Source of the DNA: Marinilactibacillus sp. Marseille-P9653
GTDB lineage: Bacteria > Bacillota > Bacilli > Lactobacillales > Carnobacteriaceae_A
NCBI RefSeq assembly: GCF_916618885.1
Contig: NZ_CAKAKH010000001.1
Location: forward strand, 930,001-994,000
DNA length: 64,000 nucleotides
Direction of reading: 5' to 3'
A model generated the notes under the pieces. It searched no databases. It worked only from the letters and a program-made list of their open reading frames with translations, and was not told where the DNA came from. Below, piece by piece: positions 33,567 through 42,710 of this stretch (the stretch's first letter is position 1; each line of letters opens with the position of its first letter). A program made the position numbers and the translations under genes.

Positions 33567-35030
33567 TTATAAAGAAACGACGGAAGGTTCCATTGCTTCT
33601 TTTGGAACACCAAAGAAATAAGTTGCAACAAATCCTCCAGCATAAGCTGCCAGTAATCCTAGCACATAAGCCCACCATAGATTGTTCACAATCAATGGAA
33701 TAAGTGCCACACCACTTGGACCGATGGCACTTGCACCAACACCACCGAACAGCCCAATAACGGCACCACCAATACCTCCGCCAATACAAGCGGTGATAAA
33801 TGGTTTACCGAGCGGAAGGGTTACAGCGTAAATCAAGGGCTCACCAATTCCAAGAATTCCCACAGGTAAGGCACCTTTGATCATCGTAGTCAGTTGTTTA
33901 TTTTTACGTGCACGTACGAGTAAAGCAAATGCAGCACCTACCTGACCCGCACCAGCCATTGCCAGTATAGGCAAGAGTTGTGTAGAACCGGTCTGTTCGA
34001 TCATGGTCACATGAATCGGTGTTAATACTTGATGTAAGCCAAACATAACCATTGGCAAGAATAAGGACCCTAGTACAAAACCAGCGAAAGCACCACCTAC
34101 GCCTAAAATCCAAGTGATCATTCCAACCAGGTTGATCGATACAAAACCAGCTAGAGGCATAATCAGAAATATTGTAGCTAAACCGACGACGAGAAGAGAA
34201 ATCGTGGGTGTCACAATAATATCAATTGAATTAGGAACAACTTTACGTAATTGTTTTTCAAGTAAGGAAAGAATCCATACAGCTAAAATAACGCCGATTA
34301 TACCGCCTTGATTGGCGCTTAAGGGTTCACCAGTGAAGATATTAGGAAGCGGTGCTTCTGGTGTTATTCCTGTCAAGTAAACGACACCACCAATGATACC
34401 ACCTAACCCTTCTGTAGCTTTAAACACTTTTGCGGCATTGATTCCAACATAAATATTTAAATAAGCGAAAAGACCGCGCTGAATAATACCTGTAACTAAT
34501 ACAAGATTTTCCCAAGCTTCACCAGAAATTGTACCCGCTACTAGTAAATTAGAAAAGACTGAAGCGATTCCGCCAATAATTCCTGCTCCAACAAATGCTG
34601 GAATTAAAGGAATAAAGATACTTGCTATGGAACGTAAAACCTTTTTGAGAGGGGTCTGAGGATTGTGTTTATTTTTGTGAGCGGCTTTGTTTTCTGCAGC
34701 CAATTGATCAAGGTTGTCTGTATCTTTGGAAAACAGCGCCTGGTCCTCAGAAGGGGTATCTTCTTCTCCAACAGCTATGTTTGCAATGTCCCCCATTTCA
34801 TTGGCTACTTTAGCAGCTAGTCCAGGGCCTAAAATGATTTGATACGTATCTTCTTCTACAGTCCCAAGTACACCATTAATCTGCTTAACCTTATCGTCGT
34901 TCACTTTACTTGGATCTTTTATGTCGATCCTTACTCGGGTCATACAATTGATCAATGAATGCACATTACTTGTGCCGCCAATTTGCTTATAAATTTCTTG
35001 AGCAAGTTTTTTCTCATCATGTTTTACCAT
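33567..35030 (-). CDS. PTS EIIBC, glucose/sucrose superfamily (MurP-like possible)
   Basis: The 487-aa protein has an N-terminal EIIB domain with phospho-Cys in LINCMTRVRIDIKD (about residue 29), a charged linker (about 85-125) and a ten-helix EIIC domain with FGLHQVLTPIHVTMIEQTG and LGIGEPLIYAVTLP. No EIIA is fused, so it needs a EIIA-Glc elsewhere. The helix pattern and GVNAAKVF-like segment resemble N-acetylmuramic-acid (MurP) and sucrose/trehalose permeases; the sugar cannot be fixed without neighbours. AGGAGG is upstream. It is monocistronic. Confidence 0.85.
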   Translation of the reverse strand: MVKHDEKKLAQEIYKQIGGTSNVHSLINCMTRVRIDIKDPSKVNDDKVKQINGVLGTVEEDTYQIILGPGLAAKVANEMGDIANIAVGEEDTPSEDQALFSKDTDNLDQLAAENKAAHKNKHNPQTPLKKVLRSIASIFIPLIPAFVGAGIIGGIASVFSNLLVAGTISGEAWENLVLVTGIIQRGLFAYLNIYVGINAAKVFKATEGLGGIIGGVVYLTGITPEAPLPNIFTGEPLSANQGGIIGVILAVWILSLLEKQLRKVVPNSIDIIVTPTISLLVVGLATIFLIMPLAGFVSINLVGMITWILGVGGAFAGFVLGSLFLPMVMFGLHQVLTPIHVTMIEQTGSTQLLPILAMAGAGQVGAAFALLVRARKNKQLTTMIKGALPVGILGIGEPLIYAVTLPLGKPFITACIGGGIGGAVIGLFGGVGASAIGPSGVALIPLIVNNLWWAYVLGLLAAYAGGFVATYFFGVPKEAMEPSVVSL

Positions 35031-35057
35031 GATTAACGCCTCCTTGTGTAAATTTTA

Positions 35058-35106
35058 TGTAACGGTTTCTATGACCTTATCGTATCAGATTACTCGAGAA
35101 AATCAA
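35058..35106 (-). promoter_or_regulatory. Promoter of the EIIBC gene with a weak cre-like site
   Basis: On the minus strand TTGATT (35101-35106), 16 bp, TACGAT (35079-35084). Just downstream, TAGAAACCGTTACA (35058-35071) fits the catabolite-responsive element consensus with about two mismatches, a position typical of CcpA repression. Confidence 0.45.
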
Positions 35107-35274
35107 TAAAAATCCTTTTCACTTTATATATTATTTATATGAAATTTTATTTCATAACAAATCAACGTTAAATAAAGCTGAATGATGAATACAGATAAGA
35201 ATATTAGGCACCTTAGAAATTCTGACTGTGCTATACTATTTTTGTAAACATATTTTTTATTGGGGGAGAAAAAT

Positions 35275-36972
35275 TTGAAATTCACAGACTATACTTATGA
35301 ACGACCAAATTTTGAAGACTATAAAGAAAAAGCAAACACAATCATTGACACCATCGCACAGGCAGAAGCACTAGAAAGTGTGATAGAATCAATTCAAAAA
35401 ATGTCTAAACTAATGTCGACGCTTGAAACGATGATAAACATTGCATCCATTCGTTACTCGATTGATACGAAAGATACTTATTATGAAGAAGAGGATAATT
35501 TTTGGAACGAGCATCTACCATTATTCCAAGAAGTCGATACACGTTTCTATAGAGCCGTGACAGAATCTGACTTTTACGAGCAGCTAAAAACACACTTTCC
35601 AAAAACCTTTATTCAAAATATGCAATACGAATTAGATGCTTTCGATCCGTCAGCTATTATACTACTTCAAAAAGAAAATCAGCTAAGTAGTGATTATCAG
35701 AAACTCATTGCTTCTGCAAATATTGAATATGATGGCAAACAACTGAACCTTACTCAATTTGGACCGTATCTACAGGATACAGATAGAAACATTAGAAAGT
35801 CGGCAACTGATGCTCAGTGGAGCTTTTTTGAAGAAAATGAAGCCAAACTTGATGAACTTTATGATCAGTTGGTAAAAGTCAGAGACCAAATTGCGAAGAC
35901 TTTAGGATTTAAAGATTTTGTTGAGTTGGCTTATGTGAGAATGAAACGATATGACTATAACCGCGATATGGTGGAAGTTTACCGTAAACAAGTACTTGAT
36001 TATGTTGTACCGGTCACAACGAAACTGGCTCAGAGACAAGCAGAGCGTATCGGAATTTCAGATATGAAACATTATGACACACCCCTTCAATTCTTGGACG
36101 GGAATCCCATTCCTCAAGGGGATCCAGATTATATTATTGAACAAGGGAAAAAGATGTATCATGAGTTATCGGAAGAAACGGGTACATTTATCGACTTTAT
36201 GTTTGACAAAGAACTCGTTAACTTACTTTCCAAAGAAGGAAAAGCCAGTGGTGGGTATTGTACATATATACCTGATTACGATTCACCGTTTATCTTTGCG
36301 AATTTTAATGGTACCTCTGGAGATATCGATGTTCTGACTCATGAAGCGGGTCATGCATTCCAAGTATTTGAATCTCGTTGGATCAAACAACCAGAAATCG
36401 TCTTTCCAACTTATGAAAGTTGTGAGATTCATTCAATGAGTATGGAGTTTTTCACTTATCCTTGGATGGAACTCTTCTTTAAAGATCAGACAGAGAAGTA
36501 TAAGTTTGACCATTTGAGTGGAGCACTACGCTTTTTACCGTATGGTGTGTTAGTCGATCACTTCCAGCACGAAGTCTATGAACATCCTGAAATGAGTATA
36601 GAAGAAAGAAAAGCAACTTGGAGAAAGCTGGAAAAAGACTATCTACCTGAAAGAGATTTTTCTGACAGTGCCTTTCTTGATAAAGGGACCTTTTGGTATC
36701 GTCAAGGACATATCTTTGAATCACCATTTTATTATATCGATTATACGTTAGCTCAAGTTTGTGCACTCCAATTCTGGAAGCGTTCGTTGATAGATCAAGA
36801 TAAAGATGCCTGGAACGATTACATGGAAATTTGCCGAGTTGGTGGAACGCAAAGTTTCTTAGAAATCATTGAAACAGCTAAGCTTCGCTCACCGTTTGAA
36901 GAAGGGTCGTTAAGCGATGTGATCAAAGCGATTGAAGTGGAACTAGATCAAGTAGACGATAAAGCTTTATAA
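35275..36972 (+). CDS. M3-family oligoendopeptidase
   Basis: The 565-aa zinc metallopeptidase has the catalytic HEAGH in DVLTHEAGHAFQVFESR (about residue 357) and the third ligand Glu region SCEIHSMSMEFFT downstream. Its length matches the shorter bacterial M3 oligopeptidases (PepF-like). It cleaves peptides in the cytoplasm. The TTG at 35275 behind GGGGGAG gives the homologous N terminus MKFTDYTYERP; a TTG at 35260 overlaps that site. TGCTATACT at 35229-35237 is an extended -10 promoter. Confidence 0.9.
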   Translation: MKFTDYTYERPNFEDYKEKANTIIDTIAQAEALESVIESIQKMSKLMSTLETMINIASIRYSIDTKDTYYEEEDNFWNEHLPLFQEVDTRFYRAVTESDFYEQLKTHFPKTFIQNMQYELDAFDPSAIILLQKENQLSSDYQKLIASANIEYDGKQLNLTQFGPYLQDTDRNIRKSATDAQWSFFEENEAKLDELYDQLVKVRDQIAKTLGFKDFVELAYVRMKRYDYNRDMVEVYRKQVLDYVVPVTTKLAQRQAERIGISDMKHYDTPLQFLDGNPIPQGDPDYIIEQGKKMYHELSEETGTFIDFMFDKELVNLLSKEGKASGGYCTYIPDYDSPFIFANFNGTSGDIDVLTHEAGHAFQVFESRWIKQPEIVFPTYESCEIHSMSMEFFTYPWMELFFKDQTEKYKFDHLSGALRFLPYGVLVDHFQHEVYEHPEMSIEERKATWRKLEKDYLPERDFSDSAFLDKGTFWYRQGHIFESPFYYIDYTLAQVCALQFWKRSLIDQDKDAWNDYMEICRVGGTQSFLEIIETAKLRSPFEEGSLSDVIKAIEVELDQVDDKAL

Positions 36973-36976
36973 GAAA

Positions 36977-37017
36977 AAAAGAACGATTCCCTTTTATAAA
37001 TAGGGAATCGTTCTTTT
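36977..37017. terminator. Bidirectional terminator after the oligopeptidase gene
   Basis: Perfect 15-bp arms (36977-36991, 37003-37017) with A and T flanks. Confidence 0.93.
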
Positions 37018-37025
37018 GGTTTCCT

Positions 37026-38069
37026 TCAATTTTCAAAATCCATTTCTTTCAAACTATGTTCGATTTCATTTGCTTTTTCAAGTTTTTCATCTAACTCATT
37101 TTCCAATTCTTTGAGTTCATTTTCCAAGAATTCAATCGATTGATAAGCTTCTGATAAAGAAACGTCGACGGATTTCGGTTCACTAGTGTTTCTATGCTGT
37201 TCACCACTAACGCCATGAAGCATCCAAGGAGAAGGAAGTTCAAAAGGATGATTATTAGGAAGTAACTCGGCTTCAGTTTCTGTTAAATCTATCCAGACAG
37301 TGGTTTCTGAATTCTCTAGAAGTGCTTTTGAATAATAGGATTGAACCGTATTCCATAAGGGTTTTTGCTGAGTGAAATCATCCCACGGATAAGTGACGTG
37401 TAGGTAATGTCCCCCTTTATCTTCTTCCCACAAAATAACGTAACGGGTTTGGTCGTCATTTTCATAGAAATCCCACTTTTCTAGTAATTCTTTACTGAAG
37501 AGTTTTTCTGAAGCAGGGAAGGGATAATAGGCTTCGAAAGGAAAGACCTTTTTAGAAAAAGAATCACTTAAATATGTCTGAGCCAACCAATTCTGCTTGC
37601 GGCCAAGATCAGTCAACTTAGTCCAAACGGTCGAATCTTCGTCGGATAACAAAGGAGAAAGGTCTGTGGTCTGTGCAGCGTATAAAGTAGTAACATGAGG
37701 AAGGCCAATTTTACTTAAAACTTTTTGGGCCGGTAGATTGTGCTTTTCTGTGTTTGCGCCAACGAATGCTACTTCAGGTAATTGAAGAGACAACGCCTTA
37801 ACGTACTCAAGAATTTCAGTAGCATAATTTTTCCCTCGGTAACGAACATCACTTCTTAATCGTCCGAGCATAATAAAATGATTCGCAAAGACTGAGTACC
37901 CCGCAGTGCTGACTAACTGTTCGTCTACAAATAACCCAAAGAGTCTATTATCTCCATCTGTAAGGCTAGGATATACTGCAAGCATATAATCATCATCTAA
38001 TCCAGTTTGCATAGATTTATATTGGTCATAATCAAATTTGTTTAATTGTCTAATTTCTTTGTTCAACAA
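37026..38069 (-). CDS. GNAT-family acetyltransferase with coiled-coil tail
   Basis: The 347-aa protein has an N-terminal Eis-like GNAT domain (LVSTAGYSVFANHFIMLGRLRSDVRYRGKNYATEIL, about residues 50-90), a middle domain of unknown type, and a Glu/Lys-rich C-terminal coiled coil (about 310-347). Two adjacent TTG codons (38069, 38066) follow AGGAGGAG; the second has the better spacing. It starts directly after the stop of the preceding GNAT gene, so the two are cotranscribed and coupled. The substrate is unknown. Confidence 0.75.
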   Translation of the reverse strand: MLNKEIRQLNKFDYDQYKSMQTGLDDDYMLAVYPSLTDGDNRLFGLFVDEQLVSTAGYSVFANHFIMLGRLRSDVRYRGKNYATEILEYVKALSLQLPEVAFVGANTEKHNLPAQKVLSKIGLPHVTTLYAAQTTDLSPLLSDEDSTVWTKLTDLGRKQNWLAQTYLSDSFSKKVFPFEAYYPFPASEKLFSKELLEKWDFYENDDQTRYVILWEEDKGGHYLHVTYPWDDFTQQKPLWNTVQSYYSKALLENSETTVWIDLTETEAELLPNNHPFELPSPWMLHGVSGEQHRNTSEPKSVDVSLSEAYQSIEFLENELKELENELDEKLEKANEIEHSLKEMDFEN

Positions 38070-38834
38070 CTACTCCTCCTGGCCTCCTAAAATTTTTTGG
38101 GCAGCTAATTGATACCCAGTGAATGCATAGCCTTGTTTCAAATACATTTCCCGTGGGGTATCATCCGCATCTGCTACGAGTATAACTTGTTTTTTCTTTT
38201 CTTTAGCTATTGTCATGACAGCAGTCTGCAATGAAGCTGCAACACCTATATTTCTGAAGTTCTCAGATACATAAAGATCATCTATCTCAATGGTTTCTTG
38301 CCCAATAAGTGCGATAAGAGATCCAACGGGAGTACCATTGATATAGGCAATGAGTGGACAGATAAAATCGGCTTCTATAATAGATGTATAGAGATCTTGC
38401 TTCATATCCGCAAATAAAGAACCGTAAGTTAAATCTTGAGGATAATTCAATTGCTTGAAGTCCGCTAATTCTTGTTCAGAAACAGGTGAAACCTGTATAT
38501 TCGCAGGAACTTTAATGGAGAACTGATCAGGATCGATTTGAAATAACTCAAGCATTTCAATCTGATAGCCTGATTCTTCAAAATAAGCAACAATTTCAGG
38601 GGTGAACCCTTTGTCTTGCGGCCAATAAAATTTAAGATGTTCTAGTTCTTCTTCTTCATGAAAAGCAAGCTGCATGTTTTCAATCAGCTCAAATTCAGCA
38701 AGCGTCGGTTGATACTTTAGAATGAAAAAGTTTGAATCGTATCTATATGGAAGATACTCGTTAAAGTATTGCTGAAAGAATTCGTTTTCGTCGATCAAGT
38801 TGCTGTATCGATAAACATGATCAAAAGTAATCAA
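38070..38834 (-). CDS. GNAT-family N-acetyltransferase
   Basis: The 254-aa protein has an N-terminal half of unassigned fold and a C-terminal GNAT domain with IEIDDLYVSENFRNIGVAASLQTAVMTIAKE (motif A) and PREMYLKQGYAFTGYQL (motif B). It starts with a TTG at 38834 behind AAGGGTG. It is the first gene of a two-gene operon with another GNAT, perhaps an acetylating pair. The substrate is unknown. Confidence 0.8.
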   Translation of the reverse strand: MITFDHVYRYSNLIDENEFFQQYFNEYLPYRYDSNFFILKYQPTLAEFELIENMQLAFHEEEELEHLKFYWPQDKGFTPEIVAYFEESGYQIEMLELFQIDPDQFSIKVPANIQVSPVSEQELADFKQLNYPQDLTYGSLFADMKQDLYTSIIEADFICPLIAYINGTPVGSLIALIGQETIEIDDLYVSENFRNIGVAASLQTAVMTIAKEKKKQVILVADADDTPREMYLKQGYAFTGYQLAAQKILGGQEE

Positions 38835-39352
38835 ACCCTGTCACCCTTTCTTATTTTTATAGGAGTCTACTTAATATTTAGAAGTATATTTTTTACTTGA
38901 AAAATCGATAGGTTACAAGTTAGTTAGACCTATTCAATTATACTGCAATTTATCCTTCTCATAAAGGGAATCGAAGTAGATTGTATAATCATGATTTATT
39001 TTGTGTAAATAATCAAAAATATAACATATATAATATGAGTGCTTTATAATGATTTGACATTTATTCTTTATCATAAATTTATAAATGCATAAAACGTTTG
39101 AAAAATAAGATGAATCACTTTTGTATAGATATAATGCACTTTACTAAAAATAAATCTAACCTATTACACTTTACTGGTAAAGGTTGATTTAAAAGCCTTT
39201 TGCTAAATAATTTCGTTTATATGAGTCTATCTGTTACTAGTTTTTATAAGTATTATGTTAAAATTAAAAAAGAAAAAAAGATTATCAGAATAAATATACA
39301 TTAATAGACATTCGTGATAATATTTTTACAATTTTATAAGGGAGTGAATATC
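38835..39352. other. AT-rich intergenic region upstream of the sugar ABC importer
   Basis: About 520 bp without a gene. It contains a TTGACA at 39054-39059 without a well-spaced -10, and a short dyad TTTAC/GTAAA followed by AAAGG/CCTTT near 39170-39205. I cannot name the promoter with confidence. Confidence 0.4.
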
Positions 39353-40663
39353 ATGGAAATGAAGCTAAACAAATCATTGTTCTCACTACTTTCAGTACCA
39401 CTATTATTGGCCGCTTGCGGAACTGGTGGAACAGAATCGGGTACAAGTGACGAGGGAACTGAGAGTGGCGTCGAAGGTGGAGTTGTAAAACTCGATTTCT
39501 TTAATCAGAAACCGGAGATTACTACTCAACTAGAAGAGCTCGCACAGATGTATGAAGAACAAAGTGAGGGTCAAACAGAGGTGACGATTACAACAGTCGG
39601 AAGTGGGGAGGGTTCTGCAGCACTACAAGCACGCTTTTCTTCTGGAGAAGAGCCAGCGATGATGATGCTAGGCGGGTTACCTGAAGTTGAGCGTTACAGT
39701 GATTCATTGCTAGATGTAACGGATCTAGAAGTTTCTGATACGTTAATCGATGGAACGCTAGAAGGCGGCACAATCGATGGTGTACCTCTTGGTATTCCAC
39801 TTAACTTAGAAGGATTTGGCTGGATGTATAATCGTGAGATTTTTGAAGAAGCAGGCGTAGATCCTGAGTCTATTCAAAATTATGATGATTTTGCAGCAGC
39901 AGTAGAAACACTTGATAGCCAGAAAGAAGCATTAGGAATTGATGCAGTTTTTGGTTTTAGTGGTGGAGAAAATTATATTGCGAATCAATTTTCTGCTAAC
40001 TTCACAAGTCCTGAATTCAATGAAAGTATTATAGAATCATATGAAGCTACTGAATTGAACTGGGAATATGGAGATCAAATGAAGAAATACACAGATCTCT
40101 TCAACGAACATAATGTTCAACCAATCTTGACAGTCGATTATAGTCGTTCTGTCGAAGAATTGTTTGTAAATGATCGAGTTGCGATGGTTCATCAAGGAAT
40201 TTGGATCGTTCCAACATTAAATGATATCGATCCAGAATTCGCTCAGGAAAAACTAGGCTTACTACCTGTTTATGGTGAAAATGATACAGAAGGTAAAATC
40301 ATCGCAGGAGCGCCGTTTTATATTGGTGTAAATAAAAATCTGGATGAGGCAGTAGTTGAAGAATCAAAAAACTTCTTGGACTGGATGTATCTGTCTGATG
40401 AAGGAAGAGAAATGATTGTTGGGGACTTGGCTTTTGTACCTGCACAAGAAGGATACGAACCGAGCGATATTGCCGATCCTGTTTCAAGCGAATTGTATCA
40501 AGCTTTGCTTGATGGAGAAACTGGAGCGATGACACATAAGCAATATCCTGATGGTTGGTTCCAACAAGTCCTATATCCAGAATATCAAAAATATCTGACT
40601 GGAGATCAGTCATGGGAAGATTTTGAAAATAATACAGCGGAAGCTTTTAAAGAAATGCGGTGA
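39353..40663 (+). CDS. Sugar ABC transporter substrate-binding lipoprotein (CUT1 type)
   Basis: The protein has a lipoprotein signal peptide with lipobox LLAACG (Cys near residue 22), a Gly/Thr/Ser-rich acidic linker, then an extracellular family-1 solute-binding fold (SGEEPAMMMLGGLPEVERY, GVPLGIPLNLEGFGWMYNREIFEEAGVDPES). AAGGGAG precedes the ATG at 39353. Two permease genes follow at once, but no ATPase, regulator or glycoside hydrolase is present, so the sugar is not predictable; it probably shares an MsmK-like ATPase encoded elsewhere. Confidence 0.9.
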   Translation: MEMKLNKSLFSLLSVPLLLAACGTGGTESGTSDEGTESGVEGGVVKLDFFNQKPEITTQLEELAQMYEEQSEGQTEVTITTVGSGEGSAALQARFSSGEEPAMMMLGGLPEVERYSDSLLDVTDLEVSDTLIDGTLEGGTIDGVPLGIPLNLEGFGWMYNREIFEEAGVDPESIQNYDDFAAAVETLDSQKEALGIDAVFGFSGGENYIANQFSANFTSPEFNESIIESYEATELNWEYGDQMKKYTDLFNEHNVQPILTVDYSRSVEELFVNDRVAMVHQGIWIVPTLNDIDPEFAQEKLGLLPVYGENDTEGKIIAGAPFYIGVNKNLDEAVVEESKNFLDWMYLSDEGREMIVGDLAFVPAQEGYEPSDIADPVSSELYQALLDGETGAMTHKQYPDGWFQQVLYPEYQKYLTGDQSWEDFENNTAEAFKEMR

Positions 40664-40668
40664 TTTTG

Positions 40669-41535
40669 ATGCAAGGTAAACACAATACAGCTTATTATTG
40701 GGCATTCGTATTGCCTTCAATTTTAGCAGTATCAGTTATTATACTGATTCCATTAATTCTTGGAATCGGTACATCTTTAACAAATTCAGATGGATATGTG
40801 TCTGAATTTATCGGTCTTCAAAATTATCTGAGATTGATGCAAGATACTCAATTTTTGAATAGTTTATGGTTCACATTAAGATTCTCTTTTGTAGCAGTGA
40901 TCCTTGTCAATGCAATTGGTCTAGGATTAGCGTTGCTTGTAACTCAAAAGTTGGGAAAATTCAGTACGCTTTTTAGAACGATTTTCTTTATGCCGAATCT
41001 AATTGGTGGGATCATCCTTGGATTTATCTGGCAGTTTATTTTTGTCAGAGCGTTTGAAGGAATTGCTACAGCAACTGGGATTTCATTCTTTAGTTCTTGG
41101 TTGTCTGATTCTTCAACAGGATTTTGGGGTATGATTATTGTTTTCTTATGGCAAATGAGTGGATACATTATGATCATTTATATTTCGTTTTTGGCAAATA
41201 TTCCTAAAGAGCTGATTGAAGCCGGATTTATGGATGGGGCAAGTGACTGGAAAGCCTTTTGGAACATTAAATTTCCGATGCTGGCGCCAGCGTTTACTAT
41301 CAGTTTATTTTTGACTTTAGCGAATGCATTCAAAATATATGATGTTAACTTGGCACTGACCAATGGTGCACCTTATGGGTCAACCGAAATGGTAGCAATG
41401 AATATCTACAATACTGCGTTTTATCAGTACCAACAAGGATATGCACAGTCTAAAGCGATTATATTTCTACTTCTTATAGCGGCAATCTCTTTAACACAAA
41501 TTCTTATTACACGGAGAAAAGAGGTTGATTTATAA
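40669..41535 (+). CDS. Sugar ABC transporter permease 1 (MalF/UgpA type)
   Basis: The 288-aa protein has six hydrophobic segments and the EAA loop IPKELIEAGFMDGASDWKAFWNIKFP near residue 180, which docks the ATPase. The ATG at 40669 follows GGTGA; it starts 6 nt after the binding-protein stop. It pairs with the next gene to form the heterodimeric channel. Confidence 0.92.
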   Translation: MQGKHNTAYYWAFVLPSILAVSVIILIPLILGIGTSLTNSDGYVSEFIGLQNYLRLMQDTQFLNSLWFTLRFSFVAVILVNAIGLGLALLVTQKLGKFSTLFRTIFFMPNLIGGIILGFIWQFIFVRAFEGIATATGISFFSSWLSDSSTGFWGMIIVFLWQMSGYIMIIYISFLANIPKELIEAGFMDGASDWKAFWNIKFPMLAPAFTISLFLTLANAFKIYDVNLALTNGAPYGSTEMVAMNIYNTAFYQYQQGYAQSKAIIFLLLIAAISLTQILITRRKEVDL

Positions 41536-42359
41536 TGAGTAGCGTGAAAAGACATAAATCCCTAGTTTTATTAATGGGTACGATTTTATCTTTAACTTGG
41601 ATATACCCGTTTGTTATCATATTCTTTGGGTCATTTAAAAATAGATCTGAGATTTTTACAAATACACTTTGGGTACCAGAAGATGTTGTAACGGATAATT
41701 ATCCAAGAGCTTATGAAAGTCTGGAATTTGCCAGTAGTTTTTTTAACTCAGTGTTGATTACCACAGTTAGTATTATCATTATCGTGATCTTTTCTTCTAT
41801 GGCTGCTTATGCACTAGCGAGAAAGAAAAATAAAATGAGTAATGTCATCTACTTTATGTGTGCTTTAACTATGCTGATTCCTTTCCAATCTGTTATGATT
41901 CCACTAGTTAGTATGTTCGGACAAGTGGATCTTCTTAACCGTTTTGGACTGGTCATCATGAACTGGGGATTCGCAACGAGCATGTCGATTTTCTTATACT
42001 ATGGCGCTATGAGATCAATCTCAGTTTCATTAGATGAAGCAGCTTACCTCGATGGAGGGAATCCTTTGCAGATATTCTGGCAAGTGATCTTTCCTATATT
42101 AAAGCCGACGACTGTAACAGTGATTATCTTGAATGCCATTAGATTATGGAATGACTTCTTACTACCTTCTCTTGTCATTAATAAAGAGGGTATGCGGACG
42201 ATACCACTTAGAATGTATTATTTCTTTGGTGAATATACTGTTCAATGGGAGTTAGCGCTAGCAGGTCTAGTGTTAGCGATCATTCCAATCATTATTTTAT
42301 ATATCTTTCTTCAGAAATATATTGTTGAAGGTGTTACAGAAGGCGCGACAAAATCTTAA
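41535..42359 (+). CDS. Sugar ABC transporter permease 2 (MalG/UgpE type)
   Basis: The 274-aa protein has six hydrophobic segments and the EAA loop SVSLDEAAYLDGGNPLQIFWQVIFP. Its ATG overlaps the upstream stop by one base (TAATG), a sign of coupled translation. The operon ends with a terminator at once, so no ATPase or enzyme follows. Confidence 0.92.
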   Translation: MSSVKRHKSLVLLMGTILSLTWIYPFVIIFFGSFKNRSEIFTNTLWVPEDVVTDNYPRAYESLEFASSFFNSVLITTVSIIIIVIFSSMAAYALARKKNKMSNVIYFMCALTMLIPFQSVMIPLVSMFGQVDLLNRFGLVIMNWGFATSMSIFLYYGAMRSISVSLDEAAYLDGGNPLQIFWQVIFPILKPTTVTVIILNAIRLWNDFLLPSLVINKEGMRTIPLRMYYFFGEYTVQWELALAGLVLAIIPIIILYIFLQKYIVEGVTEGATKS

Positions 42360-42374
42360 TAAAAGCATACTTGA

Positions 42375-42411
42375 AAGATGCAGAGCAAATGAAGCTCTGT
42401 ATCTTTTTTTG
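42375..42411 (+). terminator. Intrinsic terminator of the sugar ABC operon
   Basis: Twelve-base arms (42375-42386, 42394-42405; one G-U) and a T run. Confidence 0.9.
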
Positions 42412-42710
42412 TACATAAATTTTTTGAGTCATATTTTGTCAAAATTTGTTCACTGTAAATGAAACAAATGAACATTAAAAGAAGGTTGTTATATTTTTAA
42501 AATACCGTCAAATTGGGATTTTGCTCAAAATTTTTGTTCGAATTTCCGTCAAACAATACAATTATGTAACAAATTACAGGTTGATTTGTCATAAGAATAA
42601 AATCTTAAAAATTCAAAAACCATGATAGGATTAACTTAGTCAACCAGAGAGAAACAAGTGACCAAGTCACAAGTTAAGAAACTATAAAAAAGAATGTAGG
42701 AGTCGTTAAA
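42412..42710. other. AT-rich region upstream of the M23 hydrolase gene
   Basis: About 300 bp without a gene. It has a TGTAA-CAAA-TTACA dyad near 42565 and two similar CGTCAAA words near 42507 and 42547. Wall hydrolases of this type are often WalR-controlled, but I do not see a clean WalR direct repeat. Confidence 0.4.

Noticed and set aside
42412-42710. WalR binding site before the M23 hydrolase
   Set aside because: Only a palindromic TGTAA/TTACA is present, not the direct repeat WalR needs.
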